Positions 1 through 7,596 of a DNA stretch of 64,000 bases are shown here, one piece after another (position 1 is the first letter of the stretch; every line of letters starts with the position of its first letter). A model generated the notes under the pieces. It searched no databases. It had not been told where the DNA came from and saw nothing but the letters and a program-made list of their open reading frames with translations. Location of the stretch: the NCBI RefSeq assembly GCF_025642255.1, contig NZ_CP106759.1, positions 2,011,501-2,075,500 on the forward strand. Reading direction: 5' to 3'. The position numbers and the translations under genes were made by a program. Origin of the DNA: Stenotrophomonas maltophilia. GTDB taxonomy: Bacteria > Pseudomonadota > Gammaproteobacteria > Xanthomonadales > Xanthomonadaceae.

Positions 1-328
1 CATCTGAACGATGCGCGAGCAACTGGTGGCGCCCCAGCCCATCCAGGTGGACCGCGCCCAGGTGCAGCGTGCCGCCGGGTGCGATGTGCCGCAGGCGATG
101 TACGAAGGGGCCGATCACACCGCCCAGTGCGTTCTCGACATGCTGCATCAACGGATCACCGTACTGGCGCAGCGCGATGGGCTGGCTAACGGCACATTCC
201 CGCACCAGCAGCGTCAGCGGATCCAGCACCAGCAGCACGCCATAGGGCTGGATGGCGCCCGGTGTGTGGATGGGTTCCCGCGCACAGTCCGACAGTGCAT
301 CGTTCCAGGTGCGATCAGCGGAAGGCAT
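1..328 (-). CDS. bphP: Bacteriophytochrome sensor kinase, N-terminal part (runs off the left edge)
   Basis: The first 109 codons of a red/far-red photoreceptor histidine kinase are present. The N-terminus carries the biliverdin-attachment motif of bacteriophytochromes: Cys15 followed by EPIHTPGAIQPYG, then the start of the PAS domain. An upstream ATG at 344 gives only nine codons before a stop, so the start at 328 is chosen. It lies 97 bases downstream of the heme oxygenase gene on the same strand, the usual bphO-bphP arrangement in which BphO makes the biliverdin chromophore. The GAF, PHY and output domains lie outside the window, so the kinase output is inferred from the family. Recognition of the phytochrome N-terminus is firm. 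Confidence 0.9.
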   Translation of the reverse strand, partial: MPSADRTWNDALSDCAREPIHTPGAIQPYGVLLVLDPLTLLVRECAVSQPIALRQYGDPLMQHVENALGGVIGPFVHRLRHIAPGGTLHLGAVHLDGLGRHQLLAHRSD

Positions 329-425
329 CAAGGGCGGTACTCATGATTCGTGACGGGCCGAGCGGAATGGAATGGTGACGGAAAATGCTGCTGCCGCATA
401 CCGTCCGGACGATGTGAATGCCTGT

Positions 426-1037
426 TCACGCATTGCTGAACACTTCAGCTGCGCAACGCCGCACGAATGCAAACGCCTGTTGAGCCGCGCTGCAGGCCTG
501 CTGGCGTTGCTGCTGCGTGAGGGGTTCCGCATCCAGATGCGCGCGGGTGATCCGCCATTGCTCGGCCACGCCTGCAGGCGAAGGTGCAAGGTGACGGGCG
601 CCATGGCCGGCACCCAGCCCCAGCGCGGCGGCGTACTTGAGCAGGACGGCCGAACCCAGGGCAGAACCCTCGACGGTATACAGCCAACCCAATGCCGACG
701 CACGGGATGCGTGCTGCAGCCTGGGACGCCAGGCATGCGCGCGTGGCAGCGGGGCGCCCATATCCAGCAGATCCTGTTCAACCAGCTGCAGTCGTGCCGT
801 TGCCGGAAGCATCAGCCCGTCCATGTACAGCGGCGCGGCGGCGTGGTGGAAATGCCATTGGACCTGGAGAAAGCGCCCGTAGCGCAATGTGGATTCGAAC
901 AGGCGTTGCCCGATCAGGAACGCATCGAGGCTGCCGTGCACCGACCGCGTGGCGTCCCTCAGGTACACGCTCAACGGACTACCGGCAGACTGCTGGCAGC
1001 GGGCGGGTGGATCGGAGGACGGCAATGGACTGTGCAT
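426..1037 (-). CDS. bphO: Biliverdin-producing heme oxygenase
   Basis: This 203-residue protein opens heme to biliverdin, the chromophore of the phytochrome encoded just downstream. It has the expected size. His34 in the segment LRDATRSVHGSLD matches the proximal heme-ligand region. LGWLYTVEGSALGSAVLL, about two thirds of the way along, matches the conserved distal-helix glycine segment. The reading frame stays open far upstream, but family similarity begins at the ATG at 1037. It is cytoplasmic with no signal peptide, and is probably co-transcribed with bphP. Function is assigned from these motifs and from the neighbour. Confidence 0.9.
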   Translation of the reverse strand: MHSPLPSSDPPARCQQSAGSPLSVYLRDATRSVHGSLDAFLIGQRLFESTLRYGRFLQVQWHFHHAAAPLYMDGLMLPATARLQLVEQDLLDMGAPLPRAHAWRPRLQHASRASALGWLYTVEGSALGSAVLLKYAAALGLGAGHGARHLAPSPAGVAEQWRITRAHLDAEPLTQQQRQQACSAAQQAFAFVRRCAAEVFSNA

Positions 1038-1199
1038 CTGCGGCACCCTAGCAGAATCGGTCCGCGGCCCGCACAAGATTTCGCGGTCACTGCATGTGCA
1101 CTGCACACCCGCTGCACGCCGGTTTCCATAACGTACGCAGGACACTTCCACTGGCGCTCCGTCGTGAACCTGCACACACCCCCGAACACGTCCCACTCC

Positions 1200-1463
1200 A
1201 TGCGCGCGATGCCGGACAGCTGCCAGTTCCAGCTGCTGGATGTGGATCTTCTGCAGGACCCCGGCACCCGCCGCATCGTTCACCTGTATTCCATGGTGGC
1301 ACGCTGCCTGCGCTGCGAGACGGTGTTCAAGGCGGTGGAGGGGCAGGGCCTGGTCAGTATGTCGGCCATCCGCGTGCTGCGCTGCCCGACCGGCTGCGGG
1401 CAGCAGTCGCTGAAGGGCGCGACCCTGCGCAGCTGGCAGCCTGCGCCTGAAGCAACCGCCTGA
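1200..1463 (+). CDS. Small zinc-ribbon-like protein of unknown function
   Basis: This 87-residue protein has two cysteine pairs, C36-x2-C39 (ARCLRCETVF) and C62-x3-C66 (LRCPTGCG), spaced as in a small zinc-binding ribbon. That is the only recognisable feature. It has no signal peptide or membrane segment. The frame is open well upstream, but that part is antisense to bphO, so the start is set at the ATG at 1200; 1209 is an alternative. It converges with tspO, leaving 13 bases between the stops. Zinc binding is an inference. Confidence 0.6.
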   Translation: MRAMPDSCQFQLLDVDLLQDPGTRRIVHLYSMVARCLRCETVFKAVEGQGLVSMSAIRVLRCPTGCGQQSLKGATLRSWQPAPEATA

Positions 1464-1476
1464 AGCGCGCACCGCC

Positions 1477-1962
1477 TTACAGGGCCCCGGGGTTGGCCTG
1501 CCACACCGCGTAGTTGAGTACGGCGGCGAACCCTACCCACAGCAGATAGGGCAGTAGCAGGATCGCCGCCAGCGTCCGGACGCGCGCGAAGGCAATCACG
1601 GTGGCGATGATGAGCGCCAGCAGGGCCAGGATATCCACGAAGGCGAGCGCACCCTGTTTCCATCCAAAGAACAGCCAGCTCCATGCGGTGTTGGCTGCCA
1701 GCTGCACGACGTAGAGCGCCAATGCCACCGTGTTGGGGCGCCGTTCCTTCTCGCGCCAGACCAGCCACGCGGCCACTGCCATCAGCGCGTACAACACCGT
1801 CCAGACCGGTCCGAACAGCCCGGCGGGAGGCGCCCACGCGGGCAGCGACAGGGTGGAGTAGAAGTCCGATGCCGAGATCGAGGCCCGTGCGCCAAGCGCC
1901 GCTGCCACGAAGGTCAGCGTAAGCCAGCCGGCCAGTCCAAGGGCCTGCGTTGTTCGTTTCAT
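1477..1962 (-). CDS. tspO: TspO/MBR family membrane protein (tryptophan-rich sensory protein)
   Basis: This 161-residue inner- or outer-membrane protein of the TspO/peripheral benzodiazepine receptor family has five predicted membrane segments. The family hallmarks are present: the Trp/Pro-rich segment LPAWAPPAGLFGPVWTVLY in the first loop and helix 2, and NTAWSWLFF in helix 3. TspO proteins bind porphyrins and heme breakdown products and respond to light or oxygen in other bacteria. That fits with bphO/bphP 440 bases away, though a shared role is inferred. A GAGG ribosome-binding site eight bases upstream selects the ATG at 1962 over the longer frame. Confidence 0.9.
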   Translation of the reverse strand: MKRTTQALGLAGWLTLTFVAAALGARASISASDFYSTLSLPAWAPPAGLFGPVWTVLYALMAVAAWLVWREKERRPNTVALALYVVQLAANTAWSWLFFGWKQGALAFVDILALLALIIATVIAFARVRTLAAILLLPYLLWVGFAAVLNYAVWQANPGAL

Positions 1963-2028
1963 CGGGCATCCTCGCGTGGGTCTCGAACCAATACGAACGA
2001 GTGGCACGTTTGGATGCAGCGCCGGCCG

Positions 2029-4224
2029 TCAGTCCCCAGGCGCTTGTTGCGCAGGTGCCGCCGAGGCGGGCAGCAGGGAGGGGCGCTCATCAAACCACTC
2101 GCGGGCCTTTGCCAGGTGCCAGCGGCGCTGCTCGCCGTCGAGCTCGAGGCCGGCCCCGAGCACGCCCCAGCGCAGATAGAGATCGCCGCGCTTGTGCTGA
2201 CCGGGAAGATCGAGGCGGGCGCGGACGGACCACCGGTCATTCTCCGCAGTCAGCTCGTCCAGGGTGAGATGCCCCGGCCGCCAGCGCAGTGCGGTCTGCG
2301 CATCGACCTGGCCAGCGTCGAGCAGCGACAGCACCCAGCGCGGATAGTCGCCGCGCTCGGCAAACACCGCCAGCAGGGGCGAGGCATCGCTCATTGCCAC
2401 GGCGCCACGTGCGTCCACCTGGAACGGCGACTGTGCATCGATGCGCCCGGACTGGATGTCGATACGTCCGCGCCACGGCGTCTTGCGTGCGACACCGGCG
2501 ATCTGGATGTTGCGCAGCTCGACGGTGCTGCCGGAGACGTCGAAATGGCGGTCAGTGAAGTTGCCGCGGCGCAGGGCTGCATCCAGCTGCACGTCGCCGG
2601 CCAGTGACAGCCCGGCGACCTGCGCACGTGCCTGCCGGCCCAGCAGGCGGGCGCTGCCCTGGCCGATGCGACCATTGGTGTCCAGCCGCATCTCGCCGCT
2701 CACCTGGCCGGTGCCGCCGAGCAGCCGTACCTGGTCCGTGCCCAGATAGCGGTTGTAGGCCGCCAGGTCCGGAATGGTGGCGTCACTGAAACGCAGGTGC
2801 GCGCGCACACCGTTGCGCAGCTCGCGGATACGGCCGTCACCGCTCAGCGTCACCTGCAGATCGCGGCCATCGAACAGCCGTGTGCGCGGCGCGTCCGTCG
2901 GGTTGGCAGTGAAGCGGGGCAGGCGTACCGACAGCTCGGCGCGGGTGGGCGATCCGTCCTTGAGCTCACCATGCGCGCTGGCCGTGCCCGCCATCGTCAC
3001 GCCGGCAATACCGGCAACCGCTTTGGCGGAGGGAATGTCGACCGTGCTGCCCGCCACCAGTTCACCGTTGCGGAGCTTCAGATCCGCCTGCAGGACGCCG
3101 CCGCCATCGAGCTGCAGCCAGGGTTTGCGAACGAACAGCGCGGGGATCCAGTTGAGTGAGGTGAAGGTCCACTCGCCGCGCACCGTTCCCGAGGTCCGTT
3201 CGATCAACTGGTCGATCTGGCGGAAAGGAATCTCACGGCCAGCAATCCGCAGATCGGCGTCCAGCGCTGCGCCCGTTCCTTCCTTGGGAGGCAGCCGGGC
3301 CTGCAGCCGAATGTCGTCGGCGGTGTTGAGCTGCAGGGCCAGAACGCCACGGCCGGGAGCGCCGTCACCGAGCAGCAGGGGCACGTGCCACAGCGCGTGG
3401 CTGCCGGGCTGCAGGCGTCCATGGTCCATGCGGATGTCCATCTGCAGTCGCCCCGGCACCGGGGCACTGGCGATCCGCGGCTGCGCCAGGCCGGTATCCA
3501 GGCGCAGCCCCTGGCTTCGTGCGTTGACCTTGAGCGCAGCCCGCAACAGGCCCAGTTTGGCCAGGCCGGGCGCCTGGTCGCGGAAATGGCGGGGATAGCT
3601 GAAGCGGGACGTGAGTTCTGTGTCCCCCAGCAGCTGGACGCCGTCATAACTGACGTCGGCGGCATCGAAGCGGACCTGGGAATCGAACAGTTCCGACGGA
3701 CCGCCGCGCAGTTGCTTGAGGAAACCGACCGTTCCGGCTCCCTTGCCGATGATCAGCAGCTTGCCCAGCCGGGCACTGCGGATGCTGTCGCTATGGATGG
3801 CGTTGAAGCGCAGCGTCCACCCGCGGGTGCCGCGGGGGGGCGAGGGGACGACCTGATCGACGCGACTGACGTCGGCCGAAACACCGGTCGCCTGCAGCCG
3901 CGGCACCCGGACTTCGCGCCGGAACAGGGGGAGGAGGGCAAGGCGCGCACTGGCACGTTCCGCATGCAGCACATAGACCGTGTGGTTGACGTGGCCGCGC
4001 ATGTGCACGTTCCAGGCGATCACGTGGCCCGGCACCAGTGTGATCGCCGGGCCCGTGGTCATCACGAACTTCTGCGGCTTGCGGTTGGTGACGTTGTCGA
4101 ACAGCGGCGTGTTGAGGAAGACGTTGCCCGCCAACAGATAGGCTGCGTAGAGGCCGAGCAGGATGTAGAGCGCTGTGCGCCACCGGCGAGGCAAATGCTT
4201 GAGGTGCGCGCGGACTGCTGCCAT
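2029..4224 (-). CDS. AsmA/DUF748-like envelope protein
   Basis: This 731-residue protein has one N-terminal membrane anchor (about residues 17-36, ALYILLGLYAAYLLAGNVFL) and a long, repetitive beta-rich periplasmic region with no catalytic motif. The pattern matches AsmA-like and DUF748 proteins, which form elongated periplasmic grooves implicated in lipid traffic to the outer membrane or outer-membrane protein quality control. The C-terminus is Ala/Pro-rich. It is encoded as a single gene, 78 bases from the alpha/beta hydrolase stop on the same strand. The family call rests on architecture more than on a short motif, so the exact subfamily is uncertain. Confidence 0.65.
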   Translation of the reverse strand: MAAVRAHLKHLPRRWRTALYILLGLYAAYLLAGNVFLNTPLFDNVTNRKPQKFVMTTGPAITLVPGHVIAWNVHMRGHVNHTVYVLHAERASARLALLPLFRREVRVPRLQATGVSADVSRVDQVVPSPPRGTRGWTLRFNAIHSDSIRSARLGKLLIIGKGAGTVGFLKQLRGGPSELFDSQVRFDAADVSYDGVQLLGDTELTSRFSYPRHFRDQAPGLAKLGLLRAALKVNARSQGLRLDTGLAQPRIASAPVPGRLQMDIRMDHGRLQPGSHALWHVPLLLGDGAPGRGVLALQLNTADDIRLQARLPPKEGTGAALDADLRIAGREIPFRQIDQLIERTSGTVRGEWTFTSLNWIPALFVRKPWLQLDGGGVLQADLKLRNGELVAGSTVDIPSAKAVAGIAGVTMAGTASAHGELKDGSPTRAELSVRLPRFTANPTDAPRTRLFDGRDLQVTLSGDGRIRELRNGVRAHLRFSDATIPDLAAYNRYLGTDQVRLLGGTGQVSGEMRLDTNGRIGQGSARLLGRQARAQVAGLSLAGDVQLDAALRRGNFTDRHFDVSGSTVELRNIQIAGVARKTPWRGRIDIQSGRIDAQSPFQVDARGAVAMSDASPLLAVFAERGDYPRWVLSLLDAGQVDAQTALRWRPGHLTLDELTAENDRWSVRARLDLPGQHKRGDLYLRWGVLGAGLELDGEQRRWHLAKAREWFDERPSLLPASAAPAQQAPGD

Positions 4225-4302
4225 GAACGCTCAACATGATGACGAACTCCGGCCACTATGGCCGAGTACCGTGGTTCACCATGTGAAGCGGCAGACGACG
4301 CA

Positions 4303-5265
4303 TCAGTCGCGGATGTCCTCCTGCGCAGCTTCGCCGACGTGGCGGTCGAGGAACCGGCGGACGACGGGGATGATCTGCGCGGCGTGCGTTTCCAGTGCGA
4401 AGTGCCCGGTGTCGTAGAAGTGGATTTCCGCTGCGGGGATGTCGCGCTTCCACGCTTCGGCGCCGGCCGGCAGGAAGTAGGGGTCGTTGCGTCCCCACAC
4501 CGCCAGCAGTGGCGGTTGATGGTCGCGGAAGTAGGCCTGGAAGACGGGGTACATCGCCACGTTGGAGGCATAGTCCAGCAGCAGATCCAGCTGGATATCC
4601 GCGTTGCCGGGCGTGGTGACCTGCAGGCCCTCCAGGATGTATCCGTCGGGAGCGACCGTGCTCGGGTCCTTCACGCCCTCCAGGTACTGCCATTTGATCG
4701 AGGCCGGCGTCGGGAAGTCGGCCAGCGCCAGCCGGTTGGCTGCGGTCGGCTGCCGCCAGTAGGTCCGGATCGGGTCCCAACCCTTGGCCAGGCCCTGCTC
4801 GTAGGCGTTTCCGTTCTGGGAGATCAGTGCCGTGATCTTCTCCGGGTGCGCCACGGCCAGGCGCCAGCCGACGGGAGCCCCGTAGTCGTGCACCATCAGC
4901 GCATAGCGGTCCAGCTTCAGCTGCTGGGTGAAACGGTCGATGGTGGTGGTCAGGTTGTCGAAGGTGTAGGCGTAAGCACCACGCGCCGGCGCCCGGGTGT
5001 GACCGAACGAGGGCAGGTCCGGCGCGATCACGCGGTAGCGGTCGGCAAGCGCGCTGATGACGTCGCGGTACATGTACGACGATGCGGCAAATCCATGCAG
5101 GAGCAGCACGGTGGGGGCGGTTCGTGGCCCGGCTTCGCGATAGAAGACCTCCACATCGCCGACCTGCTCGTAGCGGTAGTGGATCTGGGCGTCAGCCGCA
5201 TCGACGTCGCCAGCCAACGCGGCGGCCACGAGTCCCAGAGAGGCCAGTGCGTGTTTCGTACCCAT
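4303..5265 (-). CDS. Secreted alpha/beta hydrolase, Asp-nucleophile (epoxide hydrolase/haloalkane dehalogenase-like)
   Basis: This 320-residue protein has an N-terminal signal peptide (about residues 1-23). The alpha/beta-hydrolase elements are visible: the oxyanion-hole motif LLLHGF at 54-59, the nucleophile elbow VHDYGAP with Asp127, an acid in GRNDPYF (Asp261), and His288 in TGHFALE. An aspartate nucleophile places it with epoxide hydrolases, haloalkane dehalogenases and the Cif virulence factor, not with Ser esterases. The substrate cannot be read from sequence. It is divergent from a CGNR-type regulator, and a perfect inverted repeat sits inside its predicted promoter, so repression by that neighbour is likely (inference). 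Confidence 0.85.
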   Translation of the reverse strand: MGTKHALASLGLVAAALAGDVDAADAQIHYRYEQVGDVEVFYREAGPRTAPTVLLLHGFAASSYMYRDVISALADRYRVIAPDLPSFGHTRAPARGAYAYTFDNLTTTIDRFTQQLKLDRYALMVHDYGAPVGWRLAVAHPEKITALISQNGNAYEQGLAKGWDPIRTYWRQPTAANRLALADFPTPASIKWQYLEGVKDPSTVAPDGYILEGLQVTTPGNADIQLDLLLDYASNVAMYPVFQAYFRDHQPPLLAVWGRNDPYFLPAGAEAWKRDIPAAEIHFYDTGHFALETHAAQIIPVVRRFLDRHVGEAAQEDIRD

Positions 5266-5294
5266 GGCATGTAACCTGTTGTGTGTGTTTTTGA

Positions 5295-5319
5295 AGGTTA
5301 CGAATGGCCGTGGTAACCT
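5295..5319. promoter_or_regulatory. Operator-like inverted repeat between hydrolase and CGNR regulator
   Basis: AGGTTAC (5295-5301) and GTAACCT (5313-5319) form a perfect 7-bp inverted repeat with an 11-base spacer. It overlies the -10/-35 spacer of the predicted hydrolase promoter. Two further GGTTAC half-sites occur nearby: 5271-5276 (as GTAACC, next to the hydrolase ATG) and 5338-5343 (just before the regulator ATG). This suggests a repressor site serving both divergent genes; the likely ligand is the adjacent CGNR protein (inference). Confidence 0.55.
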
Positions 5320-5324
5320 GTCAA
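5295..5324 (-). promoter_or_regulatory. Predicted sigma-70 promoter of the alpha/beta hydrolase gene
   Basis: On the minus strand a perfect -35 TTGACA (5319-5324) is followed after 18 bases by TAACCT (5295-5300) as the -10 element. Transcription would start about 20 bases before the hydrolase ATG at 5265. An inverted repeat fills the spacer. This is a pattern match only; no start site has been mapped. Confidence 0.55.
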
Positions 5325-5345
5325 CAATTATTTGAGCGGTTACAT

Positions 5346-5918
5346 ATGCGCGACGTGCACCCGGCCCCTCCGCTGTTCGTGGGCAATGACCTCGCCCTGG
5401 ATTTCATCAACACCTGCTACGGGCCGCCAGGCGCGCCCGAGGATGTGCTGGTCGATGACGCATCGGTGCTCCACTGGCTGGCGTCGGCCGGTGTGCTTGC
5501 AGATGATGCGGTTCCAGTCGCGCCAGGCCTGCTGGCACTGGCCATCGCGCTTCGGCAGGAGGCGGGCGACGCATTGGCGGCTGCGCGCAGCGGCGTACCG
5601 TTCCAGACCCCTGTGGTGAACCGGATCCTGGAAGAAGGGCGCCCGGTGCTGCGGCTCGAGGCGGCCTCTGGCGTTCCCCGGCTCCTGCAGCAGCGCCGTG
5701 ACGGCAGTGCCGGGAGCCTGCTCGAACCTGTCGCTGCGGCCTTCGCGCGGCTGCTGTCCGAGGGAGATCTGGCGCATGTCCGCAAGTGCGAAGCACATGA
5801 CTGCACGCTTCTTTTCCACGACACCACCAAATCCAGGCGGCGGCGCTGGTGCAGCATGGCCCAGTGCGGAAACCGCATGAAGGTGGCGGCGTTCCGCTCG
5901 CGCAGGCAGCCGCACTGA
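5346..5918 (+). CDS. CGNR zinc-finger transcriptional regulator with ABATE domain
   Basis: This 190-residue protein has the two-part structure of the family. An N-terminal ABATE-type domain contains FVGNDLALDFINTCYG near the start. A C-terminal CGNR zinc finger reads C-x4-C (KCEAHDCTLLF) then CSMAQCGNRMK and a basic tail. These proteins are putative stress or small-molecule-responsive regulators. The ATG at 5346 is preferred because GAGCGG lies upstream; an in-frame ATG at 5304 would put the operator inside the gene. It is transcribed away from the secreted hydrolase, with a shared inverted repeat between them. Confidence 0.85.
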   Translation: MRDVHPAPPLFVGNDLALDFINTCYGPPGAPEDVLVDDASVLHWLASAGVLADDAVPVAPGLLALAIALRQEAGDALAAARSGVPFQTPVVNRILEEGRPVLRLEAASGVPRLLQQRRDGSAGSLLEPVAAAFARLLSEGDLAHVRKCEAHDCTLLFHDTTKSRRRRWCSMAQCGNRMKVAAFRSRRQPH

Positions 5919-5942
5919 ACCCTGTGCCGGACCTGCGATGGC

Positions 5943-7220
5943 TCAGAGCAGCAGCAATGCCCCGAGCAGCGCGGGCGGCATCACCAGTACGCCGATGCGC
6001 AGGAAGTCGAGCCCGCTGACATGTTCGCCTTCCCGACGCAGGGCCACCAACCACAGCAGGGTCGCCAGCGAACCGGTCACCGACAGGTTCGGGCCGAGGT
6101 CTACACCTATCAACAGTGCCGCGCGCGTCTGCGCCGGCAGGTCGGCCATCTGCCCCAGTGAGCCTGCGGCCAGGCCCACCGGCAGATTGTTGGCGAGGTT
6201 GCTGAGCAGGGCTGCGGCCGAGCCGGCCATCCACCCGGCCTGCTGCGGTGAGGTGCGGGCAAGGGACTCCAGCGCACTGGCCGCCATCTGTATCACGCCG
6301 GTCTGTGCCACGCCTTCGACCAGCACGAACAGACCTGCCACCAGCGGCAGCACGCCCCAGGACACGTTGCGCAGAAGCGGCAGTGGGCTCTGGCGCTGGC
6401 GAAGGGCGACGGCGACGACGCTCGCGCTGCCTGCGCAGAAGGTCACCACCCCCAGCGGGCCGTTCAACGCCGACGTCACCAGCAGCGCTGAGCCGGTGAA
6501 CAGCACGCCGTAAGCACTCAGGCGACCGCCAGCAGACAGGGGGCGATGTTCCGGCGCCGGGGCCAGTGGCTGCGCGATCTCGCGGCGGTGCACCCAGCGC
6601 AGGACCAGGTAGGTCGCACCGATCGCCGCCAGCGACGGCAACGCGAACTGCGCCAGCCACTGCTGCAGCGGTGGCATGTGCCTGCCATACACCACCAGAT
6701 TGGCCGGATTGGAGATGGGCAGCACGAAGCTTGCCGCATTGGCGATGAACGCACAGACGAACAGGTAGGGCAGGGGATTGGCGCGGGCCGCCCTGCACGC
6801 GGCATAGACCGCAGGGGTCAGCACGACCGCTGTCGCGTCGTTGGAGAGGAATACCGTCACCAGCGTGCCCACCAGGAACACCAGGTCGAACAGCCGCCGC
6901 CCGGAGCCCCCCGCGTGCCGCACCGCGTACAGCGCCAGCCAGTCGAACAGGCCTTCCCGCCGCGCGAGCTCTGCCAGAACCATCATCCCAACCAGGAACA
7001 GATAGACATCACCGCCTTCGGCGACCGCACCGAGGACCGTGCCGACCTGCATCACACCGGTCAGCGGCAGCAGCGCCGCCGCCACGACGGCCCAGACATA
7101 CTCGGGCAGGCGGAAAGGACGGAACAGCAGACCCACGGTGGCGAGCGCCACCGCCGACCAGATGATGGCGGAGGAGTAGGAAGCGAGCATGGGGAGGGGG
7201 AGCAGGAAACGCGGCATCAT
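5943..7220 (-). CDS. ArsB/NhaD-type (ion transporter superfamily) membrane transporter
   Basis: This 425-residue polytopic inner-membrane protein has roughly eleven or twelve hydrophobic helices. Family signatures include FLSNDATAVVLTPAVYA around the middle of the first half and NLANNLPVGLAAG in the second, the paired Asn-rich hairpins of the ArsB/citM/SLC13-like superfamily. Such proteins export arsenite or exchange anions or sodium. No arsR or arsC lies next to it, so the substrate is left open. ATGs at 7220, 7217 and 7190 are all possible starts. The frame extends to 10598, but that extension is antisense to the receptor gene and is not real. Confidence 0.75.
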   Translation of the reverse strand: MMPRFLLPLPMLASYSSAIIWSAVALATVGLLFRPFRLPEYVWAVVAAALLPLTGVMQVGTVLGAVAEGGDVYLFLVGMMVLAELARREGLFDWLALYAVRHAGGSGRRLFDLVFLVGTLVTVFLSNDATAVVLTPAVYAACRAARANPLPYLFVCAFIANAASFVLPISNPANLVVYGRHMPPLQQWLAQFALPSLAAIGATYLVLRWVHRREIAQPLAPAPEHRPLSAGGRLSAYGVLFTGSALLVTSALNGPLGVVTFCAGSASVVAVALRQRQSPLPLLRNVSWGVLPLVAGLFVLVEGVAQTGVIQMAASALESLARTSPQQAGWMAGSAAALLSNLANNLPVGLAAGSLGQMADLPAQTRAALLIGVDLGPNLSVTGSLATLLWLVALRREGEHVSGLDFLRIGVLVMPPALLGALLLL

Positions 7221-7342
7221 ACCGTGTGGGTCGCGCCGCGGCCGCGTGTGCGATGCGCACAAGGGGACTGCCGCAGGAATGATTTGCTGCGCTGCACGGT
7301 GACAAGCGGGAACCAGGGTGATTAGTCTGCGCCTCAACGCGA

Positions 7343-7356
7343 TGGTAGCGCTACCA
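7343..7356. promoter_or_regulatory. xyl-box operator upstream of the TonB-dependent receptor
   Basis: TGGTAGCGCTACCA is a perfect 14-bp palindrome 250 bases before the receptor start. It matches the xyl-box bound by the LacI-family regulator XylR in Xanthomonas (published core TGGTAGCGCTAACA). A second copy lies at 14353-14366 before xylB, and a LacI-type regulator is encoded at 21349-22407. Together these make a XylR site likely. Confidence 0.8.
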
Positions 7357-7545
7357 ATAGATTCGGGGTTTTGGGTCCAGGGGCTGCCTTCTTTACCGCG
7401 TGTTCGTCCTGGCAGGCTTGAAAGCGAGTTTGAGTCGCGGCGCGTCCGGCGCCCGCGATGTTCGGTTTGGAATACGGGCCTCGCCCGTGCGTGCCCCTGG
7501 GAGGGGGCGGTACATCCATTCGATCGTATGTCATAGGGGACTTTC

Positions 7546-7596
7546 ATGAGCGCTCGCAGTTTCCGTGCTACTCCAGACCCGAGGACCCGTCCATGA
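7546..7596 (+). CDS. Putative 16-residue leader peptide overlapping the receptor start
   Basis: A short frame reads MSARSFRATPDPRTRP and stops at TGA 7594-7596, overlapping the receptor ATG (7593-7595) in the ATGA manner of coupled genes. AGGGGA sits upstream at normal spacing, a better ribosome-binding site than most in this window. It is Arg/Pro-rich and has no recognisable function. It may couple or tune translation of the receptor (inference), or be coincidental. Confidence 0.4.
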   Translation: MSARSFRATPDPRTRP

